A stretch of 64,000 bases of DNA from Pedobacter sp. SYP-B3415 (GCF_004138205.1 NZ_RXNQ01000004.1:83255-147254); one strand, 5' to 3'; shown: positions 45,651-55,613, counted from the first letter of the stretch. The notes: a model not told the origin generated them from the letters alone. Made by a program: numbers and translations.

Positions 45651-46277
45651 CTATGATTGTGTAAGTAGTTGAAGGTGATCGCTGTTGTTGGGATCGATAA
45701 TATCATAAATATCGCCCGTAAGCGAAACGCGGTACAGTATTGTATTTACATGAGCAAACTCGGCCATTTGGTTTAGCGGCTTATTGAGCAAAACACAGAG
45801 CAGAATTCGCAATGCCCGGCCGTGCATGCACACAAGTACGGTTTTTTCGTTTGGCTGCGCGGCAATTGTGAGCATGGCTGCTTTGAGGCGTTCGGCTACC
45901 TCACGTGGACTTTCGCCGCCTTTCAGTTTGGCGTCGTAGTTGCCGTTCAGCCATTCCTCGACGAGCAGCCTGAAGACTTCCCGGGCCTCCTCGGTATTTG
46001 GCTGTCCCTCCCATTCGCCCCAGGCCAGTTCGTCAAGGCCGGAGAGTTGCTCCCAGGGTAAACCGGAGTCGATAAAGCCCTGGACGGTTTGGTGGGTGCG
46101 TTTCAGTGTTGAAGTATAAACTTTGTCGAACGCAACGTTTTTGTAAGTTTCATAAAAAGCTGCCGCCTGCGCGCGACCGGTATCATTCAGATCGGCATCT
46201 ATTCCCCTGCCCTGTACAATGCCCAGCCGGTTTAATTCGGTCTCGCCGTGTCTTATAATATAAAGTTCCTTGTCCAT
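45651..46277 (-). CDS. histidine phosphatase family protein (phosphoglycerate-mutase-like)
   Basis: 208-residue cytoplasmic protein. The catalytic RHG motif is at the N-terminus (YIIRHGETELNR, nucleophilic His), with a later acid Glu in LAWGEWEG and the second His in VCMHGRALRIL. Such enzymes include CobC, phosphoglycerate mutase-like and broad phosphatases. It lies between mqnE (6 bases) and mqnA (4 bases), yet the futalosine pathway as known needs no phosphatase here. Its substrate is therefore open. Confidence 0.9.
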   Translation of the reverse strand: MDKELYIIRHGETELNRLGIVQGRGIDADLNDTGRAQAAAFYETYKNVAFDKVYTSTLKRTHQTVQGFIDSGLPWEQLSGLDELAWGEWEGQPNTEEAREVFRLLVEEWLNGNYDAKLKGGESPREVAERLKAAMLTIAAQPNEKTVLVCMHGRALRILLCVLLNKPLNQMAEFAHVNTILYRVSLTGDIYDIIDPNNSDHLQLLTQS

Positions 46278-46283
46278 GAATAA

Positions 46284-47477
46284 TTAGTTGATTACGGGCA
46301 ACTTATAGTACTGAGGTTTTGCTTCCTCTTCAAATACATAGGTCGAGTAATCAGTTACAACGTTATACAGCGTATCCCTCTCAATCGGTTTCCGGTTAAC
46401 CTGTTTTATCAGGCTGGCAAGTTCGCGGGTACTCATGGCCGGTGTCTGTTCCTCTGCACCCGCCATCGAGTAAATTTTGGTTGTGTCATCCAGCGTTCCG
46501 TCTATATCATCTACACCAAAGTTCAGCGCAAGCTGGGCAGTCTCCCTGCTTATCATTGCCCAGTATGCCTTAATGTGCTCAAAGTTGTCAAGATAAATGC
46601 GCGCTACAGCGTAATTCCTTAAATCCTCGATCACAGAAACTTCACGCACATGCTCCATCTGGTTGTGCTGATTGCGGAATTTCAGTGGGATAAAGGCCTG
46701 GAAGCCCCCGGTTTCGTCCTGCAGCTGGCGCAGCCGTTCCATATGGTCAATGCGATGCCAGTAGGCTTCGATATGTCCATATAACATGGTGGCATTTGAT
46801 CGCATGCCGAGGCTGTGTGCCTGCCTGTGAATATCCAGCCACTGTTCCGCATTACACTTATCGTGAGCAATCTTTTCGCGAATCTCCGGATGGAAAATTT
46901 CAGCTCCCCCGCCAGGCATGGAATCCAATCCTGCTTCTTTCAGAAATTTCATTCCGTCATAATGACTCAGCTTTGCCTTCTTGAAAATATAGTAGTACTC
47001 AACCGGGGTCAGCGCCTTGATATGCAGGTCAGGCCGGTGTGCCTTGGCCCGTCTGAAAAATTCTGCATAAAAGTCTAGGTTCTGTTTGGGAACAACCCCA
47101 CCTGTTATGTGCACTTCAGTAACAGGTTCATCATCATACTTTTTCAGGGTTTCCATCATCGCGTCTACGCTCATTTCCCAGCCTTCCTCGCGCTCTTTGA
47201 GCATCCGTGAATACGAACAGAACTTGCAGTCGTAAACACAAAGATTTGTGGGCTCAATGTGGAAGTTCCTGTTGAAGTAAGTATGATCGCCGTGTTTTTT
47301 CTCCCTGATAAAGTTGGCGAGAATACCGAGATAAGCCAATTCCCCATGCTCGTAAAGGTAGACGCCTTCATCAAAACTTACGCGCTCGCCGGCTGAAACT
47401 TTCGTTGCAATGGCCCTTAACGTTGCGTCGAGAGCGGAATCTTGTATAAGCGCCTGTAGGCTTGCTGCTGATGACAT
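46284..47477 (-). CDS. mqnE: aminofutalosine synthase MqnE (radical SAM)
   Basis: Radical SAM enzyme joining 3-enolpyruvyl-benzoate with an adenosyl radical to form aminodeoxyfutalosine. The start at 47477 (MSSAASLQALIQDS) drops 18 upstream codons with no similarity and gives 397 residues. The [4Fe-4S] motif CVYDCKFCSY (CX3CX2C) and the preceding FNRNFHIEPTNLC are diagnostic, as are GGGAEIFHPEIREKI and AWAMI-like C-terminal strands (AYWAMIS). It heads the mqnE-phosphatase-mqnA operon. Confidence 0.95.
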   Translation of the reverse strand: MSSAASLQALIQDSALDATLRAIATKVSAGERVSFDEGVYLYEHGELAYLGILANFIREKKHGDHTYFNRNFHIEPTNLCVYDCKFCSYSRMLKEREEGWEMSVDAMMETLKKYDDEPVTEVHITGGVVPKQNLDFYAEFFRRAKAHRPDLHIKALTPVEYYYIFKKAKLSHYDGMKFLKEAGLDSMPGGGAEIFHPEIREKIAHDKCNAEQWLDIHRQAHSLGMRSNATMLYGHIEAYWHRIDHMERLRQLQDETGGFQAFIPLKFRNQHNQMEHVREVSVIEDLRNYAVARIYLDNFEHIKAYWAMISRETAQLALNFGVDDIDGTLDDTTKIYSMAGAEEQTPAMSTRELASLIKQVNRKPIERDTLYNVVTDYSTYVFEEEAKPQYYKLPVIN

Positions 47478-48101
47478 AAAAATCGGTATTGGTGCGGCAA
47501 AAATACAACTATCAGGGCGAATGCGCATCATTTTGTTGTAAGCTTGCTAACGCACTGTAGCAGTAGAACAGGGTAAAGGGCGGTTTGCCCCCGGGCTTGT
47601 GCCCGCGTGCCGGATGCCACTTTTTTTGTGACCGTGCCGGCTCTTGGTGATCTGTTGGGTGACTGCCTCTAATAACGCCGAGTACCGGCACTGAGGGGGT
47701 GTAAAGCCTGATAATTTTTGCTGTCGATTCCATATTTTTTGCTGTTTTATGTCTTGCAATGGATAAGCGATGTTGCCTTCCGCTTATGCAAAGATGGGCA
47801 CAGCGCAACCTGTTAGCCCGATGTTATCCGGATATATCCGTTTATATCCGGATATAAACGGATATAAGCGGGTACTTTCGAACGGGGGTGCTCTCCTGTC
47901 CGGACAGCATGTAACAAGTGCTGTATGAACGCGACTTTCTTAACTGGAAAACAAGCAGAAACAGTTCGGATCGCAGGTTGACACCTGGGTTCTTTGTGGA
48001 ATATTGTCAAAAAACAGCCGCCGCTTTAAGATTAGTTGCAGCAGTTTAATCGTTGAATGATGAATCCGGAGCAGGCAACATGGGTTTCAAATTTCTTGAG
48101 C
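47478..48101. other. gene-poor region upstream of mqnE
   Basis: 624 bases without a convincing gene. Weak minus-strand frames exist (for example 47512-47733), but they have low-complexity, His/Pro-rich translations and no recognised family. The region holds the 34-bp palindrome at 47833-47866 amid further copies of ATATCCGG-like sequence, and probably the mqnE promoter. Confidence 0.6.
47833..47866. repeat. 34-bp perfect palindrome
   Basis: Perfect self-complementary sequence built from TATATCCG and its complement, centred on CCGG, with one more TATCCGGA immediately upstream. It could form a cruciform or a 17-bp RNA stem with no loop, or bind a symmetric protein. It lies about 360 bases upstream of mqnE. 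Confidence 0.85.
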
Positions 48102-48128
48102 AAAAAAAAAAGCACCCGTTCAGGTGCT
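48102..48128 (-). terminator. intrinsic terminator of the lipoprotein gene
   Basis: On the minus strand the stem AAGCACC/GGTGCTT is followed by about ten T, 25 bases after the stop of the lipocalin-like gene. Confidence 0.88.
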
Positions 48129-48152
48129 TGGAATAAATATGTTATCGGCGTT

Positions 48153-48644
48153 TTATTTTGCGGCGCGTGTAAAGTTAAGAACAACATTTGCTGTGGCGCT
48201 GCCATATTCGATCGGCGACTTCAAGACCATAGACTGTTTGTCTGCCGAAACCAGGATCAGACGGTAGCCGTCAGCAATGTCTTTTGCTTTCTGTCCTTCC
48301 ATCAGTTTTTTGAACTGGAACGTTTGATCTGCCGGACTTGCAGACCAGAAGATGTTCTGTGTTCCCGATGCGCAGCCGGTGCCGCCAGTAAGCGTATATG
48401 ATCCGTTACCGCTATTGGTCAGATTCCAGGTACTGCCTGTAAAGCAGGCGTAAGAGTTTTCACCAAACAGACCGCGAACTGCCTGCGCAGGAATACCTTC
48501 AAAAGTAATGTCGTTCAGTACCCAATTACCTACAACACTTCCGCGACGTACAGTTGCGGGCGTGCTTGCAGCATTTTGTGTAGAGCAGCTTTGAATGGTG
48601 AGAGCACTGATGGCGAGCGCCATGATGAACACTATCTTTTTCAT
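48153..48644 (-). CDS. lipocalin-like lipoprotein
   Basis: 163-residue lipoprotein. The start at 48644 gives a lipoprotein signal (MKKIVFIMALAISALTIQSC); the frame extends 21 codons further upstream without reason. The mature part begins with GSVVGNWVLNDITFEG and has repeated beta-strand patterns ending VVLNFTR, as in small lipocalin-like/META-type periplasmic lipoproteins of Bacteroidota. Two Cys (YACFTG and GTGCASG) may form a disulfide. Monocistronic, with its own terminator. Function unknown. Confidence 0.8.
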   Translation of the reverse strand: MKKIVFIMALAISALTIQSCSTQNAASTPATVRRGSVVGNWVLNDITFEGIPAQAVRGLFGENSYACFTGSTWNLTNSGNGSYTLTGGTGCASGTQNIFWSASPADQTFQFKKLMEGQKAKDIADGYRLILVSADKQSMVLKSPIEYGSATANVVLNFTRAAK

Positions 48645-48814
48645 TTTCAGATCATTTAAGTTTTTAAGTTTCTTATGTTTGAAGGCATCTCGACTGTACG
48701 ATACCATTTTCGTCCTGAACTTTACATAAATCTTGCCAAACCGGCCTGTTTTTCGTTTTTAGCGGATACATTTGCGTAAATACAAAGCCATCCGAAACAT
48801 TAACACGTTTGAGC

Positions 48815-49936
48815 ATGAAACCAGAAACCATCAGCATCCACGCAGCTAATCTCGTTAAACCGGCTACGGGCGATGTAACGCAGCCTATCAGCTTGTCTAC
48901 TACATTTTTTCGTGATGAGACGGGTGGTTATCCGGGCGGACACATGTACAGCCGGGTGAGTAATCCTAACCGGGAAGCACTTGAAACTGTGCTTGCCGCT
49001 TTGGAAAATGGCGAAGCTGCAGCAGCTTTTTCTTCGGGCAATGTTGCAGGTATGTCGCTCTTTCAGGCACTGGAGCCTGGCAGCCATATTATCGCTCCCG
49101 ACGATATGTACTGGGGATTTAAAAAACAGTTGCTTACAATTTTTAATAAAACGCTGACATTTGATTTTGTTGACCAGACAGACCTGGAAAAAGTCGAAGC
49201 AGCGGTGAAAGCGGAAACGCGGCTGATCTGGGTGGAAACACCATCGAACCCTATGCTGAAGATTACTGACCTTGAAGCTATCGGACAGCTGGCAAAGCGT
49301 CACCAGCTTATTTTTGCCTGCGACAGTACCTTTGCTTCACCCGTTCTTCAAAACCCGATTGCCTTTGGCGCCGACATGGTCATGCATTCGACCACCAAGT
49401 ACATTGGGGGGCACAGTGATGTACTCGGCGGCGTGCTGATTACGGCAAAACGCGACGAATTCTGGGAACGGATCAAAAATATCCAGCAGACCGGCGGCGC
49501 GGTGGCGGCCCCGTTCGATTGTTTTCTGCTGCTTAGAAGTCTGAAGACGCTGGCCTACCGCATGCGCGGTCACTGCGAAAATGCGGCTGCACTGGCAGGT
49601 TTTCTCCGCGATCATCCAAAAGTTGAGTCAGTCCTGTACCCCGGCCATGCCGATCATCCTCAGCATGAAACCGCTAAAAAACAGATGTCCGGCTTTGGCG
49701 GTACGTTCTCATTCTTGCTGAGGGGTGGCGAGGCAGCTGCCCGGCAACTGGTAAATAACCTGAAGCTTTTTGCACAGGCCACCAGCCTTGGCGGTGTAGA
49801 GAGCCTGATCGAGCACCGTTTCTCGATTGAAGGCCCGGATTCAAAAACACCACGCAACCTGGTTCGCGTATCGGCAGGCCTGGAACATATCGACGATCTG
49901 ATTGAGGATATGGGGCGGGTTCTTGCTGAGCTGTAA
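48815..49936 (+). CDS. PLP-dependent trans-sulfuration enzyme (cystathionine gamma-synthase/lyase family)
   Basis: 373-residue Cys/Met metabolism PLP enzyme. The ATG at 48815 is preferred over a TTG two codons earlier. Signatures: YSRVSNPNREALE, FSSGNVAGMSLFQ, ETPSNPMLKI, CDSTFASPVLQNP and MHSTTKYIGGHSDVLGG with the PLP-binding Lys. C-terminal SLGGVESLIEHR and LVRVSAGLEHIDDL are standard. It could be cystathionine gamma-synthase, gamma-lyase, or methionine gamma-lyase; sequence alone does not separate these. No other sulfur genes adjoin it. Confidence 0.93.
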   Translation: MKPETISIHAANLVKPATGDVTQPISLSTTFFRDETGGYPGGHMYSRVSNPNREALETVLAALENGEAAAAFSSGNVAGMSLFQALEPGSHIIAPDDMYWGFKKQLLTIFNKTLTFDFVDQTDLEKVEAAVKAETRLIWVETPSNPMLKITDLEAIGQLAKRHQLIFACDSTFASPVLQNPIAFGADMVMHSTTKYIGGHSDVLGGVLITAKRDEFWERIKNIQQTGGAVAAPFDCFLLLRSLKTLAYRMRGHCENAAALAGFLRDHPKVESVLYPGHADHPQHETAKKQMSGFGGTFSFLLRGGEAAARQLVNNLKLFAQATSLGGVESLIEHRFSIEGPDSKTPRNLVRVSAGLEHIDDLIEDMGRVLAEL

Positions 49937-49970
49937 CTTTTGCCTGCGATCTATGTTTGTGGAGCCGGGA

Positions 49971-52034
49971 TCAAGTGTCGCCGGCAACCATATCCAGATT
50001 CGCGAACACAAACGCCCAAACGTCTGCCATTTCATCGATAAGTTTTGCCGTCGGCTTTCCTGCGCCATGGCCGGCCCGGGCGTCAATGCGGATGAGCACA
50101 GGCGCTGAGCAGCCCTGCACTTCCTGAAGCGCTGCAGCAAACTTAAACGAATGTGCGGGGACCACCCGGTCATCATGATCTGCCGTCGTGATCAATGTGG
50201 CCGGATAACAGGTTCCGGCTTTGAGATTGTGTAACGGAGAATATTTAAGTAAATAGCCGAACTGTTCTCGATCGTCGCTGCTGCCGTATTCCACTACCCA
50301 GCCCCAGCCCACCGTAAACTTATGGTAGCGAAGCATGTCCAATACGCCGACTTGTGGAATCGCAACCCTGAACAGATCGGGCCGCTGGGTCATACAGGCC
50401 GCCACCAACAGTCCGCCGTTGCTGCCACCACGAATCGCCAGCTTCATTGTATTTGTATACTTCTCGCGGATCAGGAATTCTGCAGCGGCGATAAAATCGT
50501 CGAACACCGTTTGTTTGCGATCGAGCATGCCCGCCTGGTGCCAGTCCTCGCCATACTCTCCGCCCCCGCGGAGGTTGGCAACGCAATACAATCCACCGTT
50601 CTCCAGAAACACAATATTCGTACTTGAAAAGGCAGGTGTCAGGTTGACGTTAAATCCGCCGTAGGCATAAAGCAGCACCGGGTTTTCCCCGTTACGTTCA
50701 AGTCCTTTCTTTCCGGTTATAAACATCGGAATACGCGTGCCATCCTTCCCCGGATAAAAAACCTGTGTTGTCTCAAAGGCCGCAGGGTCAAAAGTAAGCC
50801 CGGGAGTTTTGTGCAACACCGATTTTCCCGTCTTGATATCGTACCTGAAAACAGTTGCCGGATAGGTGAATGAGGTAAAGGTATAAAAGAAAAAGTCCTG
50901 ACCTGCTTTGCACCTGAAACCAGATGCCGTTCCCGGCCCGGGCAGCGTAATCCGGTGCTCAGGTGATCCGTTCCGGGAATATTGAATCACTTCGGTTGCC
51001 GCGTCTTTCAGGTACGATGCAAACAGCTTTCCGCCGCCGGTGCCTACTTCAATCAAAGGCTCCTCTGCTTCCGCTATGATGACCTGCCAGTTTTCGCTTC
51101 CCGGTTCAGCAGGATCGACCATCACAACCTTAAATCTTGGTGCGCCCGCATTGGTCTGGATCAGCAGTTTCCCGTCAATATTATCAATAACAGCAGCGTT
51201 CGTGCCGAACCCCGCAACTAAGGTTGTAAAGCCCGATTGATCCTCAGCCTGTAGGTCGCGCACCTTAATTTCTGTGCCGTCTGTGCCTTCGGCGATATGA
51301 AGCACCAGAAAACGTTCATCTTCCGTGAGGCTGACATCAACATACCTTAGCGGATGTTCGGGATCCTGATAGATCAGGATATCATCTTCCTGCGGTGTGC
51401 CGACCCGATGGTAATACACTTTTTGAAATTCGTTTTTGGCGCTGAACTTCGCAGCCTCATCGGCCGGGCGGTCGTACCCGCTGTAATAAAAGCCTTCATC
51501 GCCGGCCCAGCTGATCCCGGTGAATTTGACGTAAGTGATTTTTTCTGCGAGCAGTTTCCGGCTTTGAAAATCCATCACATAAATCTCCTGCCAGTCGCTG
51601 CCGGAAGCTGCAACCGAATAGGCAAAATACTTCTGCGTTTTAGAAAAAGCTGTGGCCTGAAGGGCTACGGTACCATCGTCAGAAAATGTGTTTGGGTCTA
51701 TAAGTATTTCGGGCTCGCCAGACAATCCGTGTTGCACATATAACACAGCCTGGTTTTGCAGACCGGTATTTTTTGAATAAATAACAAGCTCGCCCCTTAC
51801 AACAGGTGCGCTTTCGCGCGGATAGTCAGAAAGCCGGGTAAGGCGGGTATGGATCTGTTGCCGGAAAGGTAGTTTTGAGAGATAATTTTCTGTAACCTCA
51901 TTTTGTGCCCTGACCCATTCTCCCGTGTCGGCCGCCTGGTCATCTTCAAGCCAGCGGTACGGGTCGCTGATAACGGTTCCGTGATAGTTGTCGGTTTGAT
52001 CGGTTTTTTTGGATATGGGATATTGTACTGACAT
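49971..52034 (-). CDS. prolyl oligopeptidase (S9A family)
   Basis: 687-residue serine peptidase cutting after Pro in short peptides. No signal peptide is seen, suggesting a cytoplasmic enzyme. The N-terminal part (DPYRWLEDD) leads into the seven-bladed propeller (about 70-410), then the alpha/beta-hydrolase domain. The triad is Ser in RGGSNGGLLVAA, Asp in DHDDRVVP and His in AGHGAGK. Length is typical. It is convergent with the trans-sulfuration gene, with 34 bases between stops. Confidence 0.95.
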   Translation of the reverse strand: MSVQYPISKKTDQTDNYHGTVISDPYRWLEDDQAADTGEWVRAQNEVTENYLSKLPFRQQIHTRLTRLSDYPRESAPVVRGELVIYSKNTGLQNQAVLYVQHGLSGEPEILIDPNTFSDDGTVALQATAFSKTQKYFAYSVAASGSDWQEIYVMDFQSRKLLAEKITYVKFTGISWAGDEGFYYSGYDRPADEAAKFSAKNEFQKVYYHRVGTPQEDDILIYQDPEHPLRYVDVSLTEDERFLVLHIAEGTDGTEIKVRDLQAEDQSGFTTLVAGFGTNAAVIDNIDGKLLIQTNAGAPRFKVVMVDPAEPGSENWQVIIAEAEEPLIEVGTGGGKLFASYLKDAATEVIQYSRNGSPEHRITLPGPGTASGFRCKAGQDFFFYTFTSFTYPATVFRYDIKTGKSVLHKTPGLTFDPAAFETTQVFYPGKDGTRIPMFITGKKGLERNGENPVLLYAYGGFNVNLTPAFSSTNIVFLENGGLYCVANLRGGGEYGEDWHQAGMLDRKQTVFDDFIAAAEFLIREKYTNTMKLAIRGGSNGGLLVAACMTQRPDLFRVAIPQVGVLDMLRYHKFTVGWGWVVEYGSSDDREQFGYLLKYSPLHNLKAGTCYPATLITTADHDDRVVPAHSFKFAAALQEVQGCSAPVLIRIDARAGHGAGKPTAKLIDEMADVWAFVFANLDMVAGDT

Positions 52035-52224
52035 TTACATAATCATGAATTAGGTGGATAACGTGGTGTTATTCCTATGGCAACAGTAAAAATAACGAAT
52101 GGCAGGCAAGTTAGCTAAATGAAATCTATCTAATCCGATTAGTCAAAAGAAAGGGACTGTACTAACCGCAATGATATTAATTGTTGGAACCATACAAGAA
52201 ACCTGAATAAAGTAAAAAGAAGGC

Positions 52225-52257
52225 AAAAAAAAACCGCCAGGCATAAGCCTGGCGGTT
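52225..52257 (-). terminator. intrinsic terminator of the Oar-like receptor gene
   Basis: Minus-strand stem AACCGCCAGGC/GCCTGGCGGTT with a 4-base loop followed by at least eight T, about 20 bases after the receptor stop. Confidence 0.92.
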
Positions 52258-52276
52258 GAATATCCATCTATGAAAC

Positions 52277-55200
52277 TTAGTTGAAGCTATAACGCGCTCC
52301 GACCTGAATCTGATATCTAGAGGAAATTGATGTGTTAGGTATGAAAGTTGAATTACCGAGATTTTGACTAACTGTATATTTCGGCCTATTCGTAGCTGCG
52401 TCTCTTCCCTGGAACTGTAAAAAGTTTGCCAAGGCAGGAACTTGAGCTTGTCCCCAGTTCTTGTTAAGGAGATTACCAAAGTTCACGATATCGAGGCTGA
52501 AATTGAAACGGTTGCCATTTTGAGCGCCAAAAAGTGTTCTAACCTCTTGCATGATACGTACATCAAAACGGTTCATCCATGGATACTCAGCCCCATTGCG
52601 TTCTGCAAACGAACCACGTCTTGTGCTTAGGTACTCATCCTGGGCAATATATGAGTTTAAACGTTGCCATTGGGCATCTACTGATTCCGCACGAGTGGTA
52701 GTGCTCGCAGTTATAGGAACTAACAGTATATCGCTTTGATCACGTGGCACATACATCAGGTCATTCGAGGCGTTATCTCCGTTTGCGTCACCTGAGACAA
52801 GGTATGAGAAACGGGTATTGCCAAAGGCATCACCGTTTGGTGCACCTTCATAAATTACTCCGATGGTAGTTGGCGATTTAGGGATAATGTTAAAGTTGAA
52901 ATTAACGGCAGCAATGATTCTGTCGCGGACAACAAAGCTACTATATGCAAGAACTGGATTATTTGGATCGCCGACAATCGGATTGCCTGTGAAGGCTGAA
53001 TTAGCCTGTGAACCAGGCGTAGATGTGATATCTCTAGCATCACTACGTGTATAGGCTATAGATGCATCGGCAATTTTACCAAAACGCTTCTGCAATTGCG
53101 CAGTCACGTTCCATGCGTAACCCTGCGTCGTATTGTCCATAACAATAGCATTTGTAATAAATGAATTGATACGGTTAGGGCCCGTGTTGGAATTTGCCGA
53201 AGTCGTAACGCCAGGAAAATAAGGTCTTGTTTCTCCACCATTTCCGTAGGTTCCACTCGGAGTTACAAGGTTAGCATTGCGGTGATATAATTCATTCAAG
53301 GATTGAGTGTACATACCCTCAACAGTTGCAAGAATGTCACCAGGCAATCTGTAATCAACACCGAAACTCGAGCGCCAGATCTGCGGAACCTTGAAATTCG
53401 GAGCCGTTAAATTTATAGCAAAAGATGAAGGGATATTTGCATTAGCTGGGATGTACGCAGCCGGATTAGGATTGAATGGCCGGTTTGTAGGATTTGTAAG
53501 GAAATCCTGGCCAAACATCAAACCAGTATTTCCTGCTTGGTTGGTAAGCCAAACGCCTGTAGATGCACCGGTAAAAACCCCCGATCCACCGCGAAGAATC
53601 AACTTGGAATTTTTCAGGACGTCCCAATTGAATCCCAGTCGAGGCGAAAATAAAAGTTGTGTTTTTGGCAACTGACCCACATCCAGCTTCTCTCCTTCGC
53701 GAAAACTAAGTGGTGTAACACGGTCATTGGAAGGAATATCTGCTGTATAGATCGGCATGTCAAGGCGAAGTCCATAAGTCAATTTGAAATTTGGCTTGAC
53801 ATACCATTCATCCTGCGCATAAACTGCAACAGGCATTTGGCTGAATGTTGCAAATGGCTCAGGATCGTTACGATCAGCTGAATAAGTTAACTGATACTGT
53901 AAGGGCACTATTGACGTGTTGCCGTTTGCTGCAGCGATGAAATCAGATAAATTTCTATATCTAAACTGACCTGCAGTGAATTGGGCGAAGGCATTAGCGA
54001 ACTTTTGGTAACCAAGTGTACCACCCAGGGTGATTGTATGGTTTCCGGCGAATATATTGAAGTTCTCATTCAGGGTATAGATGTCCTGATTAAGTTTATT
54101 CAAACCGCTGAAAGGCTCACCTCCAAACGAAATGTAATTTGCGCTAAAGCCATCCTCGATATCTACGAGCGGGAATGCACCACCATAAGGCTTTCTATAG
54201 TCGCGAAATGCGGAATAAACTAATTGCAGGTTATTTGCAAATTTGTTCCCGAATCGAGAGTTCAATTCAGCAGTTACTGAATTCAGGTTATTATACTGTT
54301 GATACCGAAGGTTCGAGAAAATCATTGAGTTCAGACCCGGACCGCGACCGCCGCTACCGCGAGCACCCGAACCGCTTGGTGACTTATCATCGAAAGAGTT
54401 CAAATAATTATACCGGATAGTCAGCTTTTGGGTATTACTAATATTCCAGTCTAGTCTCGCTGTAATATTATTTGCCTCAGTCTCGTTGGTGTAACCGTCA
54501 ATTTGCCCTACATCATAACCATACCTAGACATCATCAAGTTCTGAACTGTTAGCATATCTGCATAAGCAACACGAGAAATGTTCGGTCCTGTTGTACCTC
54601 TATTAGCCTGAAAAGCTGAGAATGGTGCAGATCGCCTGGTTATTTCACCATTTACGAAGAAAAAAAGCTTGTCTTTAACAATTGGCCCACCTAAGCGAAA
54701 ACCAAACTGTTTATACATGAAGGCACGATCCGGAGATTTTTGTTCTTCGAAGTCGCCGGTTTTGTATCCCTGAAGATTTTGATTTTTATAATATGTATAA
54801 AATGACCCGGAAAATTTGTTTGTGCCAGCTTTTGTGACCGCGTTAACGCCAGCTCCAGTAAAACCACTCTGTTTTACATCATATGGTGCCAAGTTTATCT
54901 GAAGTTCCTCGATTGCATCCAGCGTAAATGGTTGAGCTCCCGTTTGTCCGCCAGGGAGTGAGGATAGACCAAATACGTTATTCATCTGTGCACCATCAAG
55001 TGTCAAAGAGTTGAATAATGCATTTCTGCCTGCAAATGAGAAGCCATTTCCTGCTGAATTTGATTGCGGCGTTAATCTTGTAAGGTCAGTCACACTCCTC
55101 GAAAAAGTAGGGAGTTCCTCGATTTGCTTGCGGGAAACAGAATTGGCCGCACCCGTTTTCGACTTGCTCGCGCCAGATGCAGACCGAACAACAACATCGG

Positions 55201-55555
55201 CCAACTCTTGGGCAGAGTCAGACAGTGCTAAATTTAGAACGACGGTTTCGCCAAGCTTCAGGTAGATATCGGTCGATGTTTTTGACTGATACCCAACGTA
55301 ACTTACTTCGACGGTATAGGGACCGCCAACGCGCATGCCAGCGATTGTAAACCTTCCGCCCTCGTTGGTAGTTGCATTGTAGACAGTGCCAGATGGCGTA
55401 TGTCTTGCCTTGATCCCTGCGCCAGGCAACACCTGACTTCCGTCAGTAATTGTACCCGTCATCGATGAAGTCGTTACCTGGGCATCTGAGCCAAGCGTAA
55501 CGCCTACAAACGCAAGTACAATTACTAAAAATTTGACTAGTAAAGATTTGTTCAT
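52277..55555 (-). CDS. Oar-like TonB-dependent receptor with N-terminal carboxypeptidase-regulatory domain
   Basis: 1092-residue outer-membrane protein. The start at 55555 gives a signal peptide (MNKSLLVKFLVIVLAFVG...SDAQ); a longer frame adds 28 residues. An N-terminal beta-sandwich (about 30-110; ITDGSQVLPGAGIKA) is followed by a plug (ELADVVVRSAS, LTLDGAQMNNVFG) and a barrel ending VGARYSFN with a C-terminal aromatic-rich strand. It resembles Oar/OmpA-related TonB receptors that transport proteins or peptides. There is no SusD partner. The gene looks more AT-rich than its neighbours. A good promoter lies upstream and a strong terminator downstream, so it is monocistronic. Confidence 0.93.
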   Translation of the reverse strand: MNKSLLVKFLVIVLAFVGVTLGSDAQVTTSSMTGTITDGSQVLPGAGIKARHTPSGTVYNATTNEGGRFTIAGMRVGGPYTVEVSYVGYQSKTSTDIYLKLGETVVLNLALSDSAQELADVVVRSASGASKSKTGAANSVSRKQIEELPTFSRSVTDLTRLTPQSNSAGNGFSFAGRNALFNSLTLDGAQMNNVFGLSSLPGGQTGAQPFTLDAIEELQINLAPYDVKQSGFTGAGVNAVTKAGTNKFSGSFYTYYKNQNLQGYKTGDFEEQKSPDRAFMYKQFGFRLGGPIVKDKLFFFVNGEITRRSAPFSAFQANRGTTGPNISRVAYADMLTVQNLMMSRYGYDVGQIDGYTNETEANNITARLDWNISNTQKLTIRYNYLNSFDDKSPSGSGARGSGGRGPGLNSMIFSNLRYQQYNNLNSVTAELNSRFGNKFANNLQLVYSAFRDYRKPYGGAFPLVDIEDGFSANYISFGGEPFSGLNKLNQDIYTLNENFNIFAGNHTITLGGTLGYQKFANAFAQFTAGQFRYRNLSDFIAAANGNTSIVPLQYQLTYSADRNDPEPFATFSQMPVAVYAQDEWYVKPNFKLTYGLRLDMPIYTADIPSNDRVTPLSFREGEKLDVGQLPKTQLLFSPRLGFNWDVLKNSKLILRGGSGVFTGASTGVWLTNQAGNTGLMFGQDFLTNPTNRPFNPNPAAYIPANANIPSSFAINLTAPNFKVPQIWRSSFGVDYRLPGDILATVEGMYTQSLNELYHRNANLVTPSGTYGNGGETRPYFPGVTTSANSNTGPNRINSFITNAIVMDNTTQGYAWNVTAQLQKRFGKIADASIAYTRSDARDITSTPGSQANSAFTGNPIVGDPNNPVLAYSSFVVRDRIIAAVNFNFNIIPKSPTTIGVIYEGAPNGDAFGNTRFSYLVSGDANGDNASNDLMYVPRDQSDILLVPITASTTTRAESVDAQWQRLNSYIAQDEYLSTRRGSFAERNGAEYPWMNRFDVRIMQEVRTLFGAQNGNRFNFSLDIVNFGNLLNKNWGQAQVPALANFLQFQGRDAATNRPKYTVSQNLGNSTFIPNTSISSRYQIQVGARYSFN

Positions 55556-55613
55556 GCTTGTTTTTTTAATGAATAGTTGTGTTGTTCTTTGCTGGTATTG
55601 TTTTTCACCGCTG

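Noticed and set aside
47512..47808. Minus-strand open frame of up to 98 codons (73 from an internal ATG at 47733) upstream of mqnE
   Set aside because: Translation is rich in His, Pro, Ser and Gln with no recognisable fold, overlaps another open frame, and has no supporting start signals.
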